64,000 bases of DNA from Petrolisthes cinctipes (lineage: Eukaryota > Arthropoda > Malacostraca > Decapoda > Porcellanidae), in the NCBI GenBank assembly GCA_033782935.1, contig JAWQEG010000415.1:764001-828000 (forward strand), in the 5' to 3' direction. Each line of letters opens with the position of its first letter. Within the stretch, counting starts at the first letter, position 1. This document shows positions 11,367 to 22,240 of the stretch, in pieces. The translations under genes and the position numbers were made by a program. The notes below the pieces were generated by a model. That model had not been told where the DNA came from and ran no database searches. It saw only the letters and a program-made list of their open reading frames with translations.

Positions 11367-11787
11367 GGAAAATAACTTTGGATCAGGATGTGTTGCATAC
11401 AGTATGCTACTAATTTGGCTAGGAGCATACAGTGTTGTCATGGCAGGGAAGACAGTAATAGCATGCTCCTAGCTAAGTTAGGAGCATACTGTAAATAACA
11501 CTGAACTGCATACAGTCACACATTCCAGCAACACAATAAACATTCTAAGATCCCACTGGAAAAACCATGTAATCGTAATGTAAATATAACCGATAACACC
11601 AACTTAGGAAATAGATATACAGTATACTGTATATAGTTTGGTGATTCTGCATGCTAATACTGTACCAATGTTACCAAACATTCTGTCACATGCCACATTA
11701 AAAAAACATATAGCAAAACACCAACAGACACAGACATAATATGTTGGTAAATAAATACACTAGTAACCATGACATAATTTTATTTTT

Positions 11788-14041
11788 TTAAACCCCCTTT
11801 CGACCATAAAACTCCGGTATGATCTCGTCACGTGTCTGTCTATCCGTGCCACCACCATCACCAGCTCCAACTACATGGGCCTCAATAGGCATGTCCTCTT
11901 CTGGTAGATGCTGGAAAATGAATGTATTAAGGGATTTTAGAAATCACTGAAAAACATTGATATATTAAGACAAACTTCAGGGTTGAAGCAGTGCAATTGC
12001 AGAGATTGCATTGTACAGTATTATAATAATTACTGTAATTGAAGTAATTACTGGTATCTCATTGTACTTATATAGTAGCACAGTAAGGTAAGTTAATGCT
12101 ACAATAAATACTAAGCCACAGTCTATACTTACATTGTTAGGATCAGGAATACTCCTACTGACACACCGGTTGTGCAGCAGGAGACAAGCACTTACAATCT
12201 TTGCAGATCTCAAAGGAGTGTACTGTAATTCTCCACCAAACCGATGAATACATCTGTTAGATACCATTTATTAGAGGGATATAAAAGGAAAATGTAACAG
12301 TGGATTTTATGGACCAATGTGAACAAAAAGTAATCATATGAAATACATTAATAAAGGTGAAATTTTCATTTCATTATAAAGTCAAAAGATTTAGAAACCT
12401 TGCCATTGATTGGAAACTCTTATGAAATTAGAATTGAGGTTTAGAGAGGGAGCAAATTACAACTATATATAGAGTTTGCTTGTGATTTGTTGAAACCGAA
12501 GGGATATTAAGAAGTCACTTCCTAACCTGAAGCGATTTTTCACAACTCCTAAGGTCAGCTCCACAATGACCCTTGTTCTTACAAGGGCCCTGTAGTAGAG
12601 TTCTTCTGCCTCATTTGTGGGATTGGTGACTGGGGTCATGAGAAAAGGCTCCAATGGGTACCCACTGTCACCTGCAAGACATTGTTACCAGAAAGATGAA
12701 CTATTTATACATACTGTACATACATATATAACCATACATAAACTCACCTGGGAGGAATATGTATATCATACAGCCTTAGAACTGTACACTTGTTAAAACA
12801 TCTCATGATACCAACCTAGGAGTAAGTAGTCCCCAAAGTGCCTCTACTAAAGTGTTGCCTCAAGTTGCTGTTCCTTCAAATGTAGGCATCATAAGTGGAT
12901 CCTGCAAAGTGACACATGTATTAAAGCATGTGGTTCTACTTCAAATGTTATGCCAAGAAGCCCTCACATATATATAATGTTTTAATACACTTGGCAACCC
13001 TAGTGTAAATGGGAAGACTTTTTATATCAAACTTGATTTTTAAAGAGATATAACCATGCAGGTTTTGGGAAAATTTTCATATACAAGGGTATGCAATAAT
13101 ATAGACCATATACTAAACAGTATCTTACACAAAATTTCTTATTTACACACATTATTTAAATCTAGGTACATGAAATACAGTACAGTACCTGGAAATCTGG
13201 CAGAATAATTGATGATCAAGCCATTTCCATCACAAATAACTTGAAAGTTTAGTGAATTTAATCTTTTTCTATTGACGTACAGTACATGGCCTCATCAATA
13301 CTTGGAGCCTTGATGGCAACGTGTGTACCTGCATACATAGCATAAACATTAATATATTGTGTAACAATAGGATCAATTTTATCTGTCTGCCTCATACTGT
13401 AAACAAAGGAATGACATAGTATATACAGGACTGTATACAGGTACAGTATTATATAAGCCAAACCAATATAATTCCTCAAGAGGAAAGTACACAAGGCAAG
13501 GTTGAAGTTAATATTGAGGGTAAAAAACTGTTACCTCTCTTACACCTTGTATGTTGTAGAGCCAAGAATCACAACAATGTTGGTGGGGGGAGACTGATCA
13601 TTTATTATGAAGCATGTCTCTATATGATTGGGTTCTAACAACAAGGAAAACAACTAGCATTATGGATTTCATCAATAAAACTATGAAGCTTACCATCTAT
13701 AGCTTCAATTACTCGTGGGAAGTTGGTGACCCTGCTGAAGGCTTGGGCTGATGTTCACAACTGTTGTGGTGTTGATGGCATATTAATTTCCTCAGCAGCC
13801 TTGGTACTCATGATGTTTGTTATTCTGGTGAATATTCTGCTGATGCTTGCTTGTGTTGGACCTGAAATAATCGTTATTTATTCAATATGTACTCATCAAT
13901 GAGCTGCGTCAGCTAATGCCGAGTTAAGTGGTAGTGCCTTATCAGCTCGTTGTCATTGAGAGCTAGAGGGTCCAGACTGTCTCGAAAGCACCTCTCTCTC
14001 CTTAGAGCCCTTGCTGCCATGTCAGCCAACACGTAGTCCAT
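11788..14041 (-). pseudogene. Harbinger transposase (HARBI1-like), seven exon blocks
   Basis: Exon blocks on the minus strand: about 13875-14041 (starts MDYVLADMAARALRRE), 13694-13861 (TQASISRIF, FPRVIEAIDG), 13189-13328 (THVAIKAPS, NFQVICDGNG), 12816-12901 (STYDAYI), 12527-12671 (GDSGYPLEPFLMTP, VIVELTLGVVKNRF), 12133-12253 (GELQYTPLRSAKIV, LLLHNRCV) and 11788-11910 (HLPEEDMPIEAH to a TAA stop). Splice sites are mostly consensus and phases agree where blocks are intact. All three catalytic acids are present: Asp of IDGTH, Asp of GDSGY, Glu of VIVE. Lesions: a TAG in block 1, missing sequence between blocks 1 and 2, a stop in block 2, a frameshift in block 3, and a stop and frameshift in block 4. 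The encoded DDE enzyme would cut and paste the element. Confidence 0.85.
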
Positions 14042-14495
14042 GGTGAAGTAGCCTCAGTCCGCTGACTGGCAGTGTGAGACCAGTCACCGATGTACAGTAC
14101 AAGCAGTACTTGAAATGTTGTCTAGCATGCTTTTTGCGTGTTTAACGGCACTTTGTTTACATCTTGCCGTCTTTAAATATATATTGATATCAATTTCCAC
14201 TGTAATCAATGAGAAATATTCACTAAATATGCTGATATCTGAGCCCATATGGTGCACGTCGTTAACTTCTACCAGCTTTTACTACACCTCCCGAGGTGTT
14301 GTTATTAACGACGTCGCTAACGCGCCGGTGACGTCATCATTTTGCTTCTTGGATCGCGTCGGTAGTGGCCGACGTCGCTAACTCGAGTTACCGACGTTGT
14401 TAAGTTTCTTGGATCCGGCCCCTGTTCAGGCCATGGCCTTCCTCAGGAGCTCGGGGCTGTTCGGCCAGACAGCTTGAGGAACTTCAACAACAACA

Positions 14496-14510
14496 ACTAG
14501 AAATGTTTGG
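14496..14510 (+). repeat. Target-site duplication of LINE A, right
   Basis: ACTAGAAATGTTTGG, following the CAA tail of LINE A and identical to 6178-6192. Confidence 0.9.
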
Positions 14511-14601
14511 TGTTAGGAATTTAATGTAGGTACTAAATTTCATAGTTGTTACGAATCTTGATGTCACAGTGGTGTATACGAATTCCTGAGGCCGACTGTA
14601 C

Positions 14602-14766
14602 ACTCGCAATTCAAAATATGTATCCAGGCTTGCTTCGAATAGCCTGATCGAGTATTAAGCGAACTCCAGCAAATATGAAACAGGATAAGCTTGTAATTTG
14701 TTCACTAGTATGTCAAATGATTCAAAACTTCAATAAGACCTGGATATAAATTTTGGACTGCGAGTG
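14602..14766. mobile_element. TA-flanked MITE 3
   Basis: Left end CACTCGCAATTCAAAAT, right end the inverted ATTTTGGACTGCGAGTG; TA at 14600-14601 and 14767-14768. 165 bases and non-coding. Both TAs are shared with its neighbours. Confidence 0.8.
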
Positions 14767-14768
14767 TA

Positions 14769-17372
14769 CAGTTGCGGAAGGGAGTTTCTTTATCACCCTG
14801 GGCTCCTCTATACCCTACCCCACAAGGAGGTGACGGAGGTGTAGAGAGTTGAACATATAACGACGGATATGATTGGTCGATAAGTTGCTAGGAAAGTTTA
14901 GTGATAATATAGCCTTATTATATCTAAACAAGAGAGGATTGTGGTAAACTAAATATATTATGTTTATTTGCCATATATACAGTATATGAAGAACAGTAGC
15001 ATACATTGTTAATGAGGAACTGAATTATAACGCATACTGGAATAACTCGTATTTTATTCTCAGTTGTGGTTGTCATACATCAGCCAACTGATGGTGATGG
15101 GAGGGGATCTGCCTGGCATTGCTTCACGGGCTCACGGCTCGTGCTGTGATTCGTTTTAAGGCTTCAAATATTCATTTCTACCTTAGTAATACGGATAGGT
15201 TATATGCTTTTTATATAATTATAGACAAATTTATAACGATTTACATTTACAGATAGTGAAGTAGTGTTATCGTTTGTTGTTAATTTTGTCATCTGTTTTC
15301 TTATTTATTTTCAGTACGAACTGTTAAAATTTATTTTGATAGAGCCTAGTGAGATGAAGAACGTTGAGTTAAAATAAGCATTTGCTTGACAAAATGGTAA
15401 GAACAACACTCTATGACAAGGAGCCTTTATTGACGACGTTTTGCTATTGCTTCTTCAGGTCAAAGGCACATCCATATAACATACAGTACTGTGTAACTTA
15501 TAGTTCTATTTTTATTTGTATGTGACTGTATTCTGTTTTATTCCACTTCCTCCGTTACCATTCCATGTATTTTTTTATTTGCCCCGATGTTCTTTCCTTT
15601 CCCATTATCAGCTCGTCCTCTCCGCCTCTCCCTCCCCCATTCTACCTCCGTTTCCTTCCTCCTGTGTGAATTCACCAACCCCTACTTTCTTTACCCCTCC
15701 CAACTTCTCTTTCCCCCTCACCCCGCCTTCCGCCTCTCCCCCCTACCCCTCTCCCCCTCTATGAGCGGTATACATATATATTCGTTTACACTACCTGTCC
15801 TCACTCATACCTGAAGAGGGCTACGTGATGTAACCGAAAAGTCGTATATCTTTATCAATAAATTACAAACAAAAGCGGGTTTTTCAATAGAATTCTGCAT
15901 TCACGGCATTGTGAATTTTTCTTGTTCATTATACATTTATATATTTATTCTATAGCAAAATGCATAACATATATATATATAAGATGAGGACCAGATGCTG
16001 TGAACCCGCTCGTCATCCTCATTTATAAAAATACAGAAGTAGTCCAAAATCATGTCCAATTTCGTACGTGAAGTCTAGACACATTGCGTTTGAAGAAGCA
16101 TTTGTCATAATAAGGGGGAGAGATGGATGAATGTACAGTACTGTATTGTGTTCTAGAGTTTCCCAGTTGTGTGTGTGAAAAACTGAGAGTACTGGTTAAC
16201 TCTTGCCTATATACGCAGGCGAGATTGATTGATTGATTGATAGATATTAGGTGCCGCAACAGCTAGGTCATATAGCGCCAGAAAAAGGTGATAGAGAAAT
16301 GAGATAGCTAGCAAGAAGGAAATAGAAACAAAAGAGGGACAGTTGAAGACCTAAAAGCTAGTGGCTGGGGCCGAAGGGGCGCCAAAACCCTTAAAGTATT
16401 TCCCACATCACTAATGCGGGGTACTCAGGCAAGAAACACAACTATTCTTGATATACTGTAATCAACGGGATGTGGGTGTAACTGGGTAAACCCAGTTATC
16501 TATTACGTCTCTGTGGGTTTTTCAAAATAATGTCTTTGTGTGACAATAAAGAAATGTTGCTTATATAATACCATGTTGTCTCTTTTATCGAATTATACCG
16601 TAGTTCTTGGTTAGGTAAGTAAAGTAACGTTTATGTCTATAATATAATTTGAAAGAAAATAATTAAAAATATACCTTTTCTTAATAAAAATATATACGTT
16701 AAAAGCATCACGAGCGGCAACACTCTCCACACCCTACATTGCAGTTCTTGGGTGGTGAGGAAATAAAGTAATGCGGTTTATGTTTGAGGGTTTACCATGT
16801 GACCTGAATGAGAATTCTTAGGGATACTGAATACCAGTATATTTGTTTTATCTTCATTGTTGCCATGTTTCCAATGTAAACATTGCAATTGTCATTAGCT
16901 TCATTCTGTCATCATTTCTGTTATTACATATAGTTTGTCAGCCTTAACGGCAACCTGGCTATCTCCACCCCTTTTTGCTCTCGTTTCCTCCCTACCTCTC
17001 CTCAAGCACCCCCAACACACACCCAGTTCCCTCGCTCACCCCCACCTGCATACTCCCCCGCAACCTCCCCCCCCCCCTACCACCTCCGCCTCTACCCTTC
17101 CCCATGGAGCGCGCATTATTAAGGTTCAGTACTGTATAATGAACAAGAAAAATTCACAATGCCGTGAATGCAGAAGTCTAGTGAAAAACCCACATTTATT
17201 TGTAATTTATTGATAAAGATATACGACTTTTCGGTTACATCACGTAGCCCCTCTTTAAGGTCAAGAGATCTCTTGGCCTTGGTATATCTCTTGGCCTTGG
17301 CCCTCTTCAGGTATGAGTGAGGACAGGTAGTGTAAACGAATATATATGTATACCGCTCATACATTTGCAATC
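14769..17372 (+). mobile_element. Large foldback element E, copy 1 (right arm truncated)
   Basis: Begins with TA then CAGTTGCGGAAGGGAGTTTC, the same end as copy 2 at 49435-52308. The left arm (14769 to about 15945) is repeated inverted in copy 2's right arm. The loop (about 16730-17110) matches 50790-51120 in the same orientation, and the right arm starts at about 17115 but stops near 17372. No transposase is visible. Within the arms are a pyrimidine-rich stretch (15540-15765) and the CTGAAGA/GAAA motif discussed in the findings. Confidence 0.75.
16215..16440 (-). mobile_element. LINE or SINE 3' end with (ATCA)n tail
   Basis: A block that on the minus strand ends in CGGCACCTAATATCTATCA followed by ATCA repeats. 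The same block occurs at 36165-36345 (plus) and 37465-37640 (minus). A conserved 3' part with a simple-repeat tail is what RTE-like LINEs or SINEs using their machinery leave. No coding part is attached. Confidence 0.6.
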
Positions 17373-17649
17373 CACCACAATCCCCAGCCTGTCTGAGTCC
17401 AAACCCAAGATCTGAAGCAGATAGGTGCATGGTTTCTAGACGACAGCCCATCCAAAGCCTCCATTGGTTCGAGATGTGTGTGTGTGTGTGTGTGTGGCCT
17501 CATATATAATGGTTTGGGTGGGCTGTCGTCCATAAACTGCCTGCTTAATTAATTCAGATCTTGGGCTTGGACTCAGGCTGGTTGGCTAGGGACTCTAAAA
17601 CACATCCCCATAATGAAGAAGGCATAGAATAAGATTAATTAATTTCCCG

Positions 17650-17745
17650 ATGGATAATGTGGCCATGTGGATAATGTGGCCATGTGGATAATGTGGCCAT
17701 GTGTGGATAATGTGTCCATGTGTGGATAATGTGGCCATGTGTTGT
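17650..17745 (+). repeat. Minisatellite, GGATAATGTGGCCATGTG unit
   Basis: About five copies of an 18-base unit, some shifted by two bases, ending just upstream of the acceptor of the first candidate exon. Confidence 0.85.
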
Positions 17746-17761
17746 GTTTTTGTCTCTACAG

Positions 17762-17819
17762 GAAGAGTATCGGCATGACCACCCTTCCCCGCCTCGATGC
17801 CAAGGTCTCCAGGGATAAG
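17762..17819 (+). CDS. Candidate host-gene exon 1 (58 nt)
   Basis: Preceded by a T-rich tract ending TTTTTGTCTCTACAG and followed by the donor AAG/GTTAGT. One of three frames is open throughout and reads KSIGMTTLPRLDAKVSRDK after one leading base. Composition (GC-rich, balanced) differs from the repeats around it, and no other copy exists in the window, unlike nearly everything else here. I do not recognise the protein. It may belong to the same gene as the exon at 53534-53581, making the 35.7 kb between them intron. It is too short to exclude chance. Confidence 0.45.
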
Positions 17820-17989
17820 GTTAGTTGGTTGGTTGGTGGTTTGGGTGTGGCTGAAGCTGTATACAATTTATTCCTTCAGTAGGTGCTGCTGCTTTCAGTG
17901 GTAACATTATAGAAGCTAAACCTCAATTAACCAAACACACAGCTACTGTATCTGTAGTCTCGTTCAGATTAGATATAGATACAGTACAC

Positions 17990-18165
17990 CTTCAGTAGTA
18001 GATTATTAAATTTTGCACTATCCGTTTAACACAAGGCTCAGTATATCACTTATATATACAGTAGGCCCTCAGTAAAAGATGATTAAATTTAATACATTTT
18101 AACCTTTTAACACAGGGTCAATAAATCACTTAGTCTGTATGGTAATTAATAATAAGCATGGGAAC
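17990..18165 (+). repeat. Intronic tandem repeat, left part
   Basis: Two diverged copies of a unit containing TTTAACACAAGGCTCAGTA, ATCACTTA and TCTGTATGGTAAT. The array continues on the far side of LINE D at 21664-21800, so LINE D was inserted into it. Confidence 0.7.
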
Positions 18166-18404
18166 ACACACACACACACTTGACACCGTGAGGGTCAGAC
18201 GTGTGTTTAGGCGTTCCCTGGGGCAGCCAAGGTCAGCCTGTTGACCTCTCATCACCTCTCATCCCCTTACCCTTCACTACCCTCATCACTCAAGAACTTC
18301 ACTACTTAAAACTCCTACAGTGCACAGTGAATGGAAGTACATTTGAGGACTACAATACTCGGTCAGTAAATCAACAACAACAGTTATGAACGACACGATC
18401 CACG

Positions 18405-19260
18405 TTGCTGACCATTGTGAAAGTGTTATACACCGCTATTCCCGTTGGGCTCTTTACCAACTCAAAACCCCGAGCTGCCTATCCACCTGGTGAAGTTATT
18501 ACCCGCCTAAAAACCCTTGGGCTCTTTCATAGCAGGGGTTGTAAAGCAGGCAGAAACAAACAAAGACCCATACGAGTGATACAAGTGATTACATCTAACA
18601 GAAAACAGAAACAGACGGTCACTGAAAAGATGAAGAACTATATTGACGGGCCTGTCCTGTGGTTTGACTTACCTATAGATTATTCTTGTCAAATGTGACC
18701 TCATTATCGAATAAGGTGGACGAACTTGTGTTGGCTGTGAATACCAATGGTACTGATGTTGTTTGCATTACAGAAGCATGGCAAATCGTACCCGAACTGT
18801 GCAACATAGAAAACTTTATTCTCTTCCACCAACTTAGCGAAAATAAACGTGGTTGTGGGTTAGCCTTATTTGCTCGGGACAAATACCACCCCCAACACCT
18901 GATTGTGGATATCCCAGAAGTAATTGAGGTTCTTTGGGTCAAGTTAACACCTCCCTGTCACCCGAGACTCACTGCCTCCATAATCTACTGCCTAAATTAC
19001 CATCCACCACGTGCACCATCTCAGGCAGTGCTGATGGAACATATTATCAACACATGTGACATCCTCAAAATTAGGTATCCATCAACAAAATTCGTAATAT
19101 GTGGCGACTTCAATGAAATTAACACTGAAGTACTTGTCAAATCAGTACCTCCCACCACAACCTTTGCCACCAGTGGGGAAGAGTACCCACCTCTCCATCC
19201 TGTGGACTCCCACCCACACCACCACCCATCACCAGCCTCCCACCATCAGGAAGTACAGAC
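18405..19260 (+). pseudogene. LINE D N-terminal region and endonuclease
   Basis: An open block ends at 18698 with LGLFHSRGCKAGRNKQR and a basic segment. A second frame from 18686 gives the APE-type endonuclease: VVCITEAW (catalytic ITE motif, near 18757), then a long core, and FVICGDFNEIN (19094 on). After this the frame degrades into Pro/His-rich text. The terminal SDH motif is not seen, so the nuclease is broken at its end. Confidence 0.75.
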
Positions 19261-19335
19261 CCATACCTGACTCATCGATAAGGAAATTTGGACAGTGGCT
19301 GGTACATTACCCGTGGACTGAGGTATTGACTGTCA

Positions 19336-21512
19336 GTGAAGTTGACATCAAATGGGAGAACTATTCTACCACCATCACTCAAGCATACCATCACTTCTTC
19401 CCAGAAAAGTCGACGACAGTTCACCCATCGGATATGCCATGAATTACCACCAGAAAAAAGACTCATTAAACAACGCAACAAAGCCTTCTACACCGACAAG
19501 GCAAGATATAACAGGCTTCGCAACAGAGTCATTAGGGAAATCAGGACAGCCAAACTGAGACACTACCCCACAAAAATACAACAACTCAAGGAATCCAACA
19601 TCAGCCAGTGGTACAGCAAAATTAAGGATGTGTGTGGGATGCGTAAACACTCATCCTCCCTCCCTTGTACTAACGGACATACCAGTGAGGATACAGCAGG
19701 CCGCCTCAATGACCACTTCGCAGCCAAATGTCAAAGTTAGCCCAAGTTTGACCCATCCCAACTACCTGCCTACCTCCCCTCCCCTCAGCCACCCAGAGTC
19801 CAAGAGTATCAGGTCGCCAAGAAACTTTCAGAATTTAAACTTAAACGCTCCACCACTCCCATTGACCTTCATATTAAATTGTATAAAGAGTTTGCTGTTG
19901 AGCTTGCCATCCCCATTTGCTCTATTATCAACGCATCCATTAGTCAGTTTGAAGTACCCACAGGTTGGAAGACAGCTTATGTCACACCAATCCCTAAAGT
20001 CAATAATCCCCAATCTTTTGACCAGTTGAGACCCATTGCTATCAATCCCCTCCCCAGTCTTTTGTGTGAAAGTTTTGTTTTTGATTGGGCCGCAGCTAGT
20101 ATTAAAAAAGTCATTGATAACCAACAGTTTGGCAATATAAAGTCATCCTCCACCACACATTGCCTTATTAGCCTACTTGACTTTGTATATAAGAACTTAG
20201 AGCAAAGGAAGACCTCAGTAATACTAACTTTCATTGACTTTAAAAAGGCATTTGACCTAGTGGACCACAATATAATAATAAATAAGGCACATGGTATTGG
20301 GATGGAGCCAGGCTTGGTGGCGTGGTTGGCAGATTTCCTCAGCGATCGACAGCAGGTGGTAAGATATCAAGGTGCAGTATATATCTCTCCCACAAACACT
20401 GAAATGTGGTGTGCCTCAAGGGACCAGGGTGGGGCCTCTGATGCCCTGACCGACACACACCGGTGGAAGTATGTGGATGACTCCACTGTGGGAGTTGTAG
20501 TGGACAACACTGCACCTGACTACCACCTACTACAACAACAACTTGACAGTCTACAAGCCTGGACTGAAGCCAACAACGTCAATATCAACCACAATAAGAC
20601 AGTGGTGATGCATCTGCATACATCCACCACACCTGTACCACCACTGACAGTTACACTGGGGGGACACCCACTCCAGGTTGTGGAAACAACCAAAATCCTG
20701 GGAATTATGCTCGACAGCAAGTTGGAATGGAAGCATCATATTATTACCACTACCCAGTCCGCCTCTTATTGTCTGTACATGCTGAGAAGGCTAAAGTCCC
20801 TAGGTACAGTCACTCATAAAAATTAAGACCCCTCCAGGCCAGTCATCTTCTTATACTTGTGATATCGGTTCTGGCAACAGTGTAAGTGACGTCAGTGATG
20901 TCGCTTGAGAGATGAAGTTGATTTGCTCGACACATTTGTAACTAATGGTAGATGAGACGAAGCATGAGTTGGGATAATGTTTCGAGCAAACCAACCTTCC
21001 TCCAAACACCTCCCACACCACCACCACCTCTGACGTCAGGTACAATGTTACCAGAACCCACATCACACCACTTAATAGGTGTCTTGCCTGAGGGGGTCTT
21101 TACTTTTATGAGTGACTGTACACCACAGTGTGAGCTGAGGAGTATATATCATATGTTTATACTCCCCAAGCTCACCTATGCCTCCCCAAGCTGGTTCCCA
21201 TCCATTAACACCATACAGAAGAAACAGCTTGAACGAGTACAGAAAAGGGCTTGTCTCATAATACTGGGGGCAGACTACACTACATACAGTGAGGCCCTTA
21301 TCACCCTTGGCATGGTCTCCCTAGACACAGTACACCACAACACTCTGCATCGATTTAGCATAGAGCTGTTAAGAAACCCGAGACATCGATTTATGCTCCC
21401 CTCTTCCCTTCCATTACCACGACAATCGACGAGGCATACCAACATCTTAACACTGATAAGGGCACGTACTGACCGCTACAACACTATGGTCAGGATCGTT
21501 AACAACAAATAA
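19336..21512 (+). pseudogene. LINE D reverse transcriptase, split by a MITE
   Basis: A basic linker (19440-19738) leads, after a break, to RT: TGWKTAYVTPIPKV (19963 on), QLRPIAI, LTFIDFKKAFDLVDHN (first catalytic Asp, 20227) and WKYVDDSTVGVV (YVDD box, 20466). Between them the expected GVPQG block is damaged (MWCASRDQGGASD at 20404), with sequence missing. TTKILGIMLDSKLEW and LRRLKSLG follow up to 20804, where the MITE starts; past the MITE the frame resumes at once with CELRSIYHMFILPKLTYAS (21130 on) and runs to the stop at 21512. Confidence 0.85.
20807..21118. mobile_element. TA-flanked MITE in LINE D RT
   Basis: Left end CAGTCACTCATAAAAATTAA, right end its inverted relative TTTTATGAGTGACTG; TA at 20805-20806 and 21119-21120. 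312 bases, non-coding. The LINE D reading frame resumes on the far side if the element and one TA are left out, as expected for a clean Tc1/mariner-type insertion. Confidence 0.88.
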
Positions 21513-21663
21513 TACTATGTCTATATTTGTCTCACCATCATAACATCTTTCATTGTTGTATATATAAAACCATTCCCATCAATCATCAACCATATATAAT
21601 ATACTGTGTATTTTCAGCCTTATGGCTGCAACCTCAATAAACCGTTTATTATTATTATTATTA

Positions 21664-21800
21664 CACACTATCCTTTAAACACAGGCTTAGTAGATCACAT
21701 AATTAGTCTGTATGGTAATGAATAACAAACCAGGGAACACATACACACACTATGAGTAGATCACTTAATTAATGTGCATGGTAATGAATAACACAAGCCT
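21664..21800 (+). repeat. Intronic tandem repeat, right part
   Basis: Continues the array of 17990-18165: TTAGTAGATCACATAATTAG and TCTGTATGGTAATGAATAAC appear here, with a second shifted copy at about 21755. Confidence 0.7.
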
Positions 21801-22094
21801 GGGAAAACATTTGGTGGTTTTCAATGAGGGTCTGAGTGTAAAATGAAGTGATGGATACAAGTATATATTTATTCATTATGTATTAAGGGTCTGTAGTACA
21901 GTACATCGGTGAAGTATTCATCATCCATCATAATTTTTTGTGATGTATTGCAGTAAATTTTGAGCGTACATTTTTTTATTTTTTTCAAATAGGAAAGTCT
22001 TAAAAAGGAAGAACAAATCCAAAGCAGAAACTATAGGGAGTTGATCCTGTTTTGTTCAGTCTTTTTTATGGTTATTTCTTAGTTCAGTCTTGTT

Positions 22095-22240
22095 TCACAT
22101 TTCAGTTTTTAATTAATATGATTTCAGTCTTTAATACAATTTCAGTTTTTAATATAATTTCAGTTTTCAATATAATTTATATTTTTAATATAATTTCCGT
22201 TTTTAATATAATTTATGTTTTTAATATTATTTCAAGTTTA
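22095..22240 (+). repeat. 18-bp AT-rich tandem repeat
   Basis: About seven copies of a unit like AATTTCAGTTTTTAATAT. As DNA it is a simple minisatellite; the open frame through it only mirrors the period (ISVFNI repeated) and I do not consider it coding. Confidence 0.85.

Larger units (their letters stand above)
10485..14421. mobile_element. PIF/Harbinger DNA transposon in LINE A
   Basis: Left end GGGTGGAATCCAAAGAG and right end (inverted) GGGCCGGATCCAAGAAAC are imperfect inverted repeats; further in, both ends carry subterminal GCGACG/GTCGTTAA-type repeats and ATCCAAGAAGC. The flanking triplets are CAG (10482-10484) and CTG (14422-14424), compatible with a decayed 3-bp CWG duplication. Removing the element lets the LINE A C-terminus read on. 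Inside are a multi-exon transposase on the minus strand and a partial second gene on the plus strand, the usual two-gene content of the superfamily. Confidence 0.85.
6193..14495 (+). mobile_element. LINE A, 5'-truncated, with nested insertions
   Basis: A Jockey/CR1-group non-LTR element starting inside the endonuclease and ending with a CAA-repeat tail (14484-14495), flanked by a perfect 15-bp duplication. It is cut by LINE B (8785-10420) and by a Harbinger element (10485-14421). Its coding sequence can be followed across both: the region before 8784, the short block 10434-10484, and the block after 14424 that reads to the end of the protein. The A-rich, Thr/His-rich codon use on the plus strand is unlike the other LINEs in the window. 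Confidence 0.88.
6078..14599. mobile_element. TA-flanked MITE 2, split by LINE A
   Basis: Left end CAGCTGGCCTAAGGAATTCG at 6078; right end is the inverted CGAATTCCTGAGGCCGACTG ending at 14599; TA at 6076-6077 and 14600-14601. Without LINE A it is about 200 bases long. Its identity is confirmed by a second, uninterrupted copy at 62432-62619 in opposite orientation, which aligns across the point where LINE A is inserted here. Confidence 0.85.
18182..21663 (+). mobile_element. LINE D (YVDD-type non-LTR element)
   Basis: A nearly full-length LINE: 5' region, endonuclease, reverse transcriptase, short 3' UTR and an (ATT)n tail at 21644-21661. It sits in a tandem repeat whose units lie on both sides. 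A CACACACT-like duplication is possible but the flanks are microsatellite, so it is not reliable. It is split by a TA-flanked MITE at 20807-21118 and has several frame breaks. The LGLFHSRGCKAGR stretch near the start and the YVDD box point to the CR1/L2/Jockey group. Confidence 0.85.

Noticed and set aside
15516..15814. Pro/Ser/Phe-rich open frames
   Set aside because: They lie in a pyrimidine-rich stretch inside the arm of foldback element E, which is repeated inverted at 51240-51562; not a gene.
21993..22050. Possible exon after TTTTTTTCAAATAG, reading ESLKKEEQIQSRNYREL
   Set aside because: The acceptor is good and phase would fit the exon at 17762, but no convincing donor follows and the text runs into an AT-rich tandem repeat.
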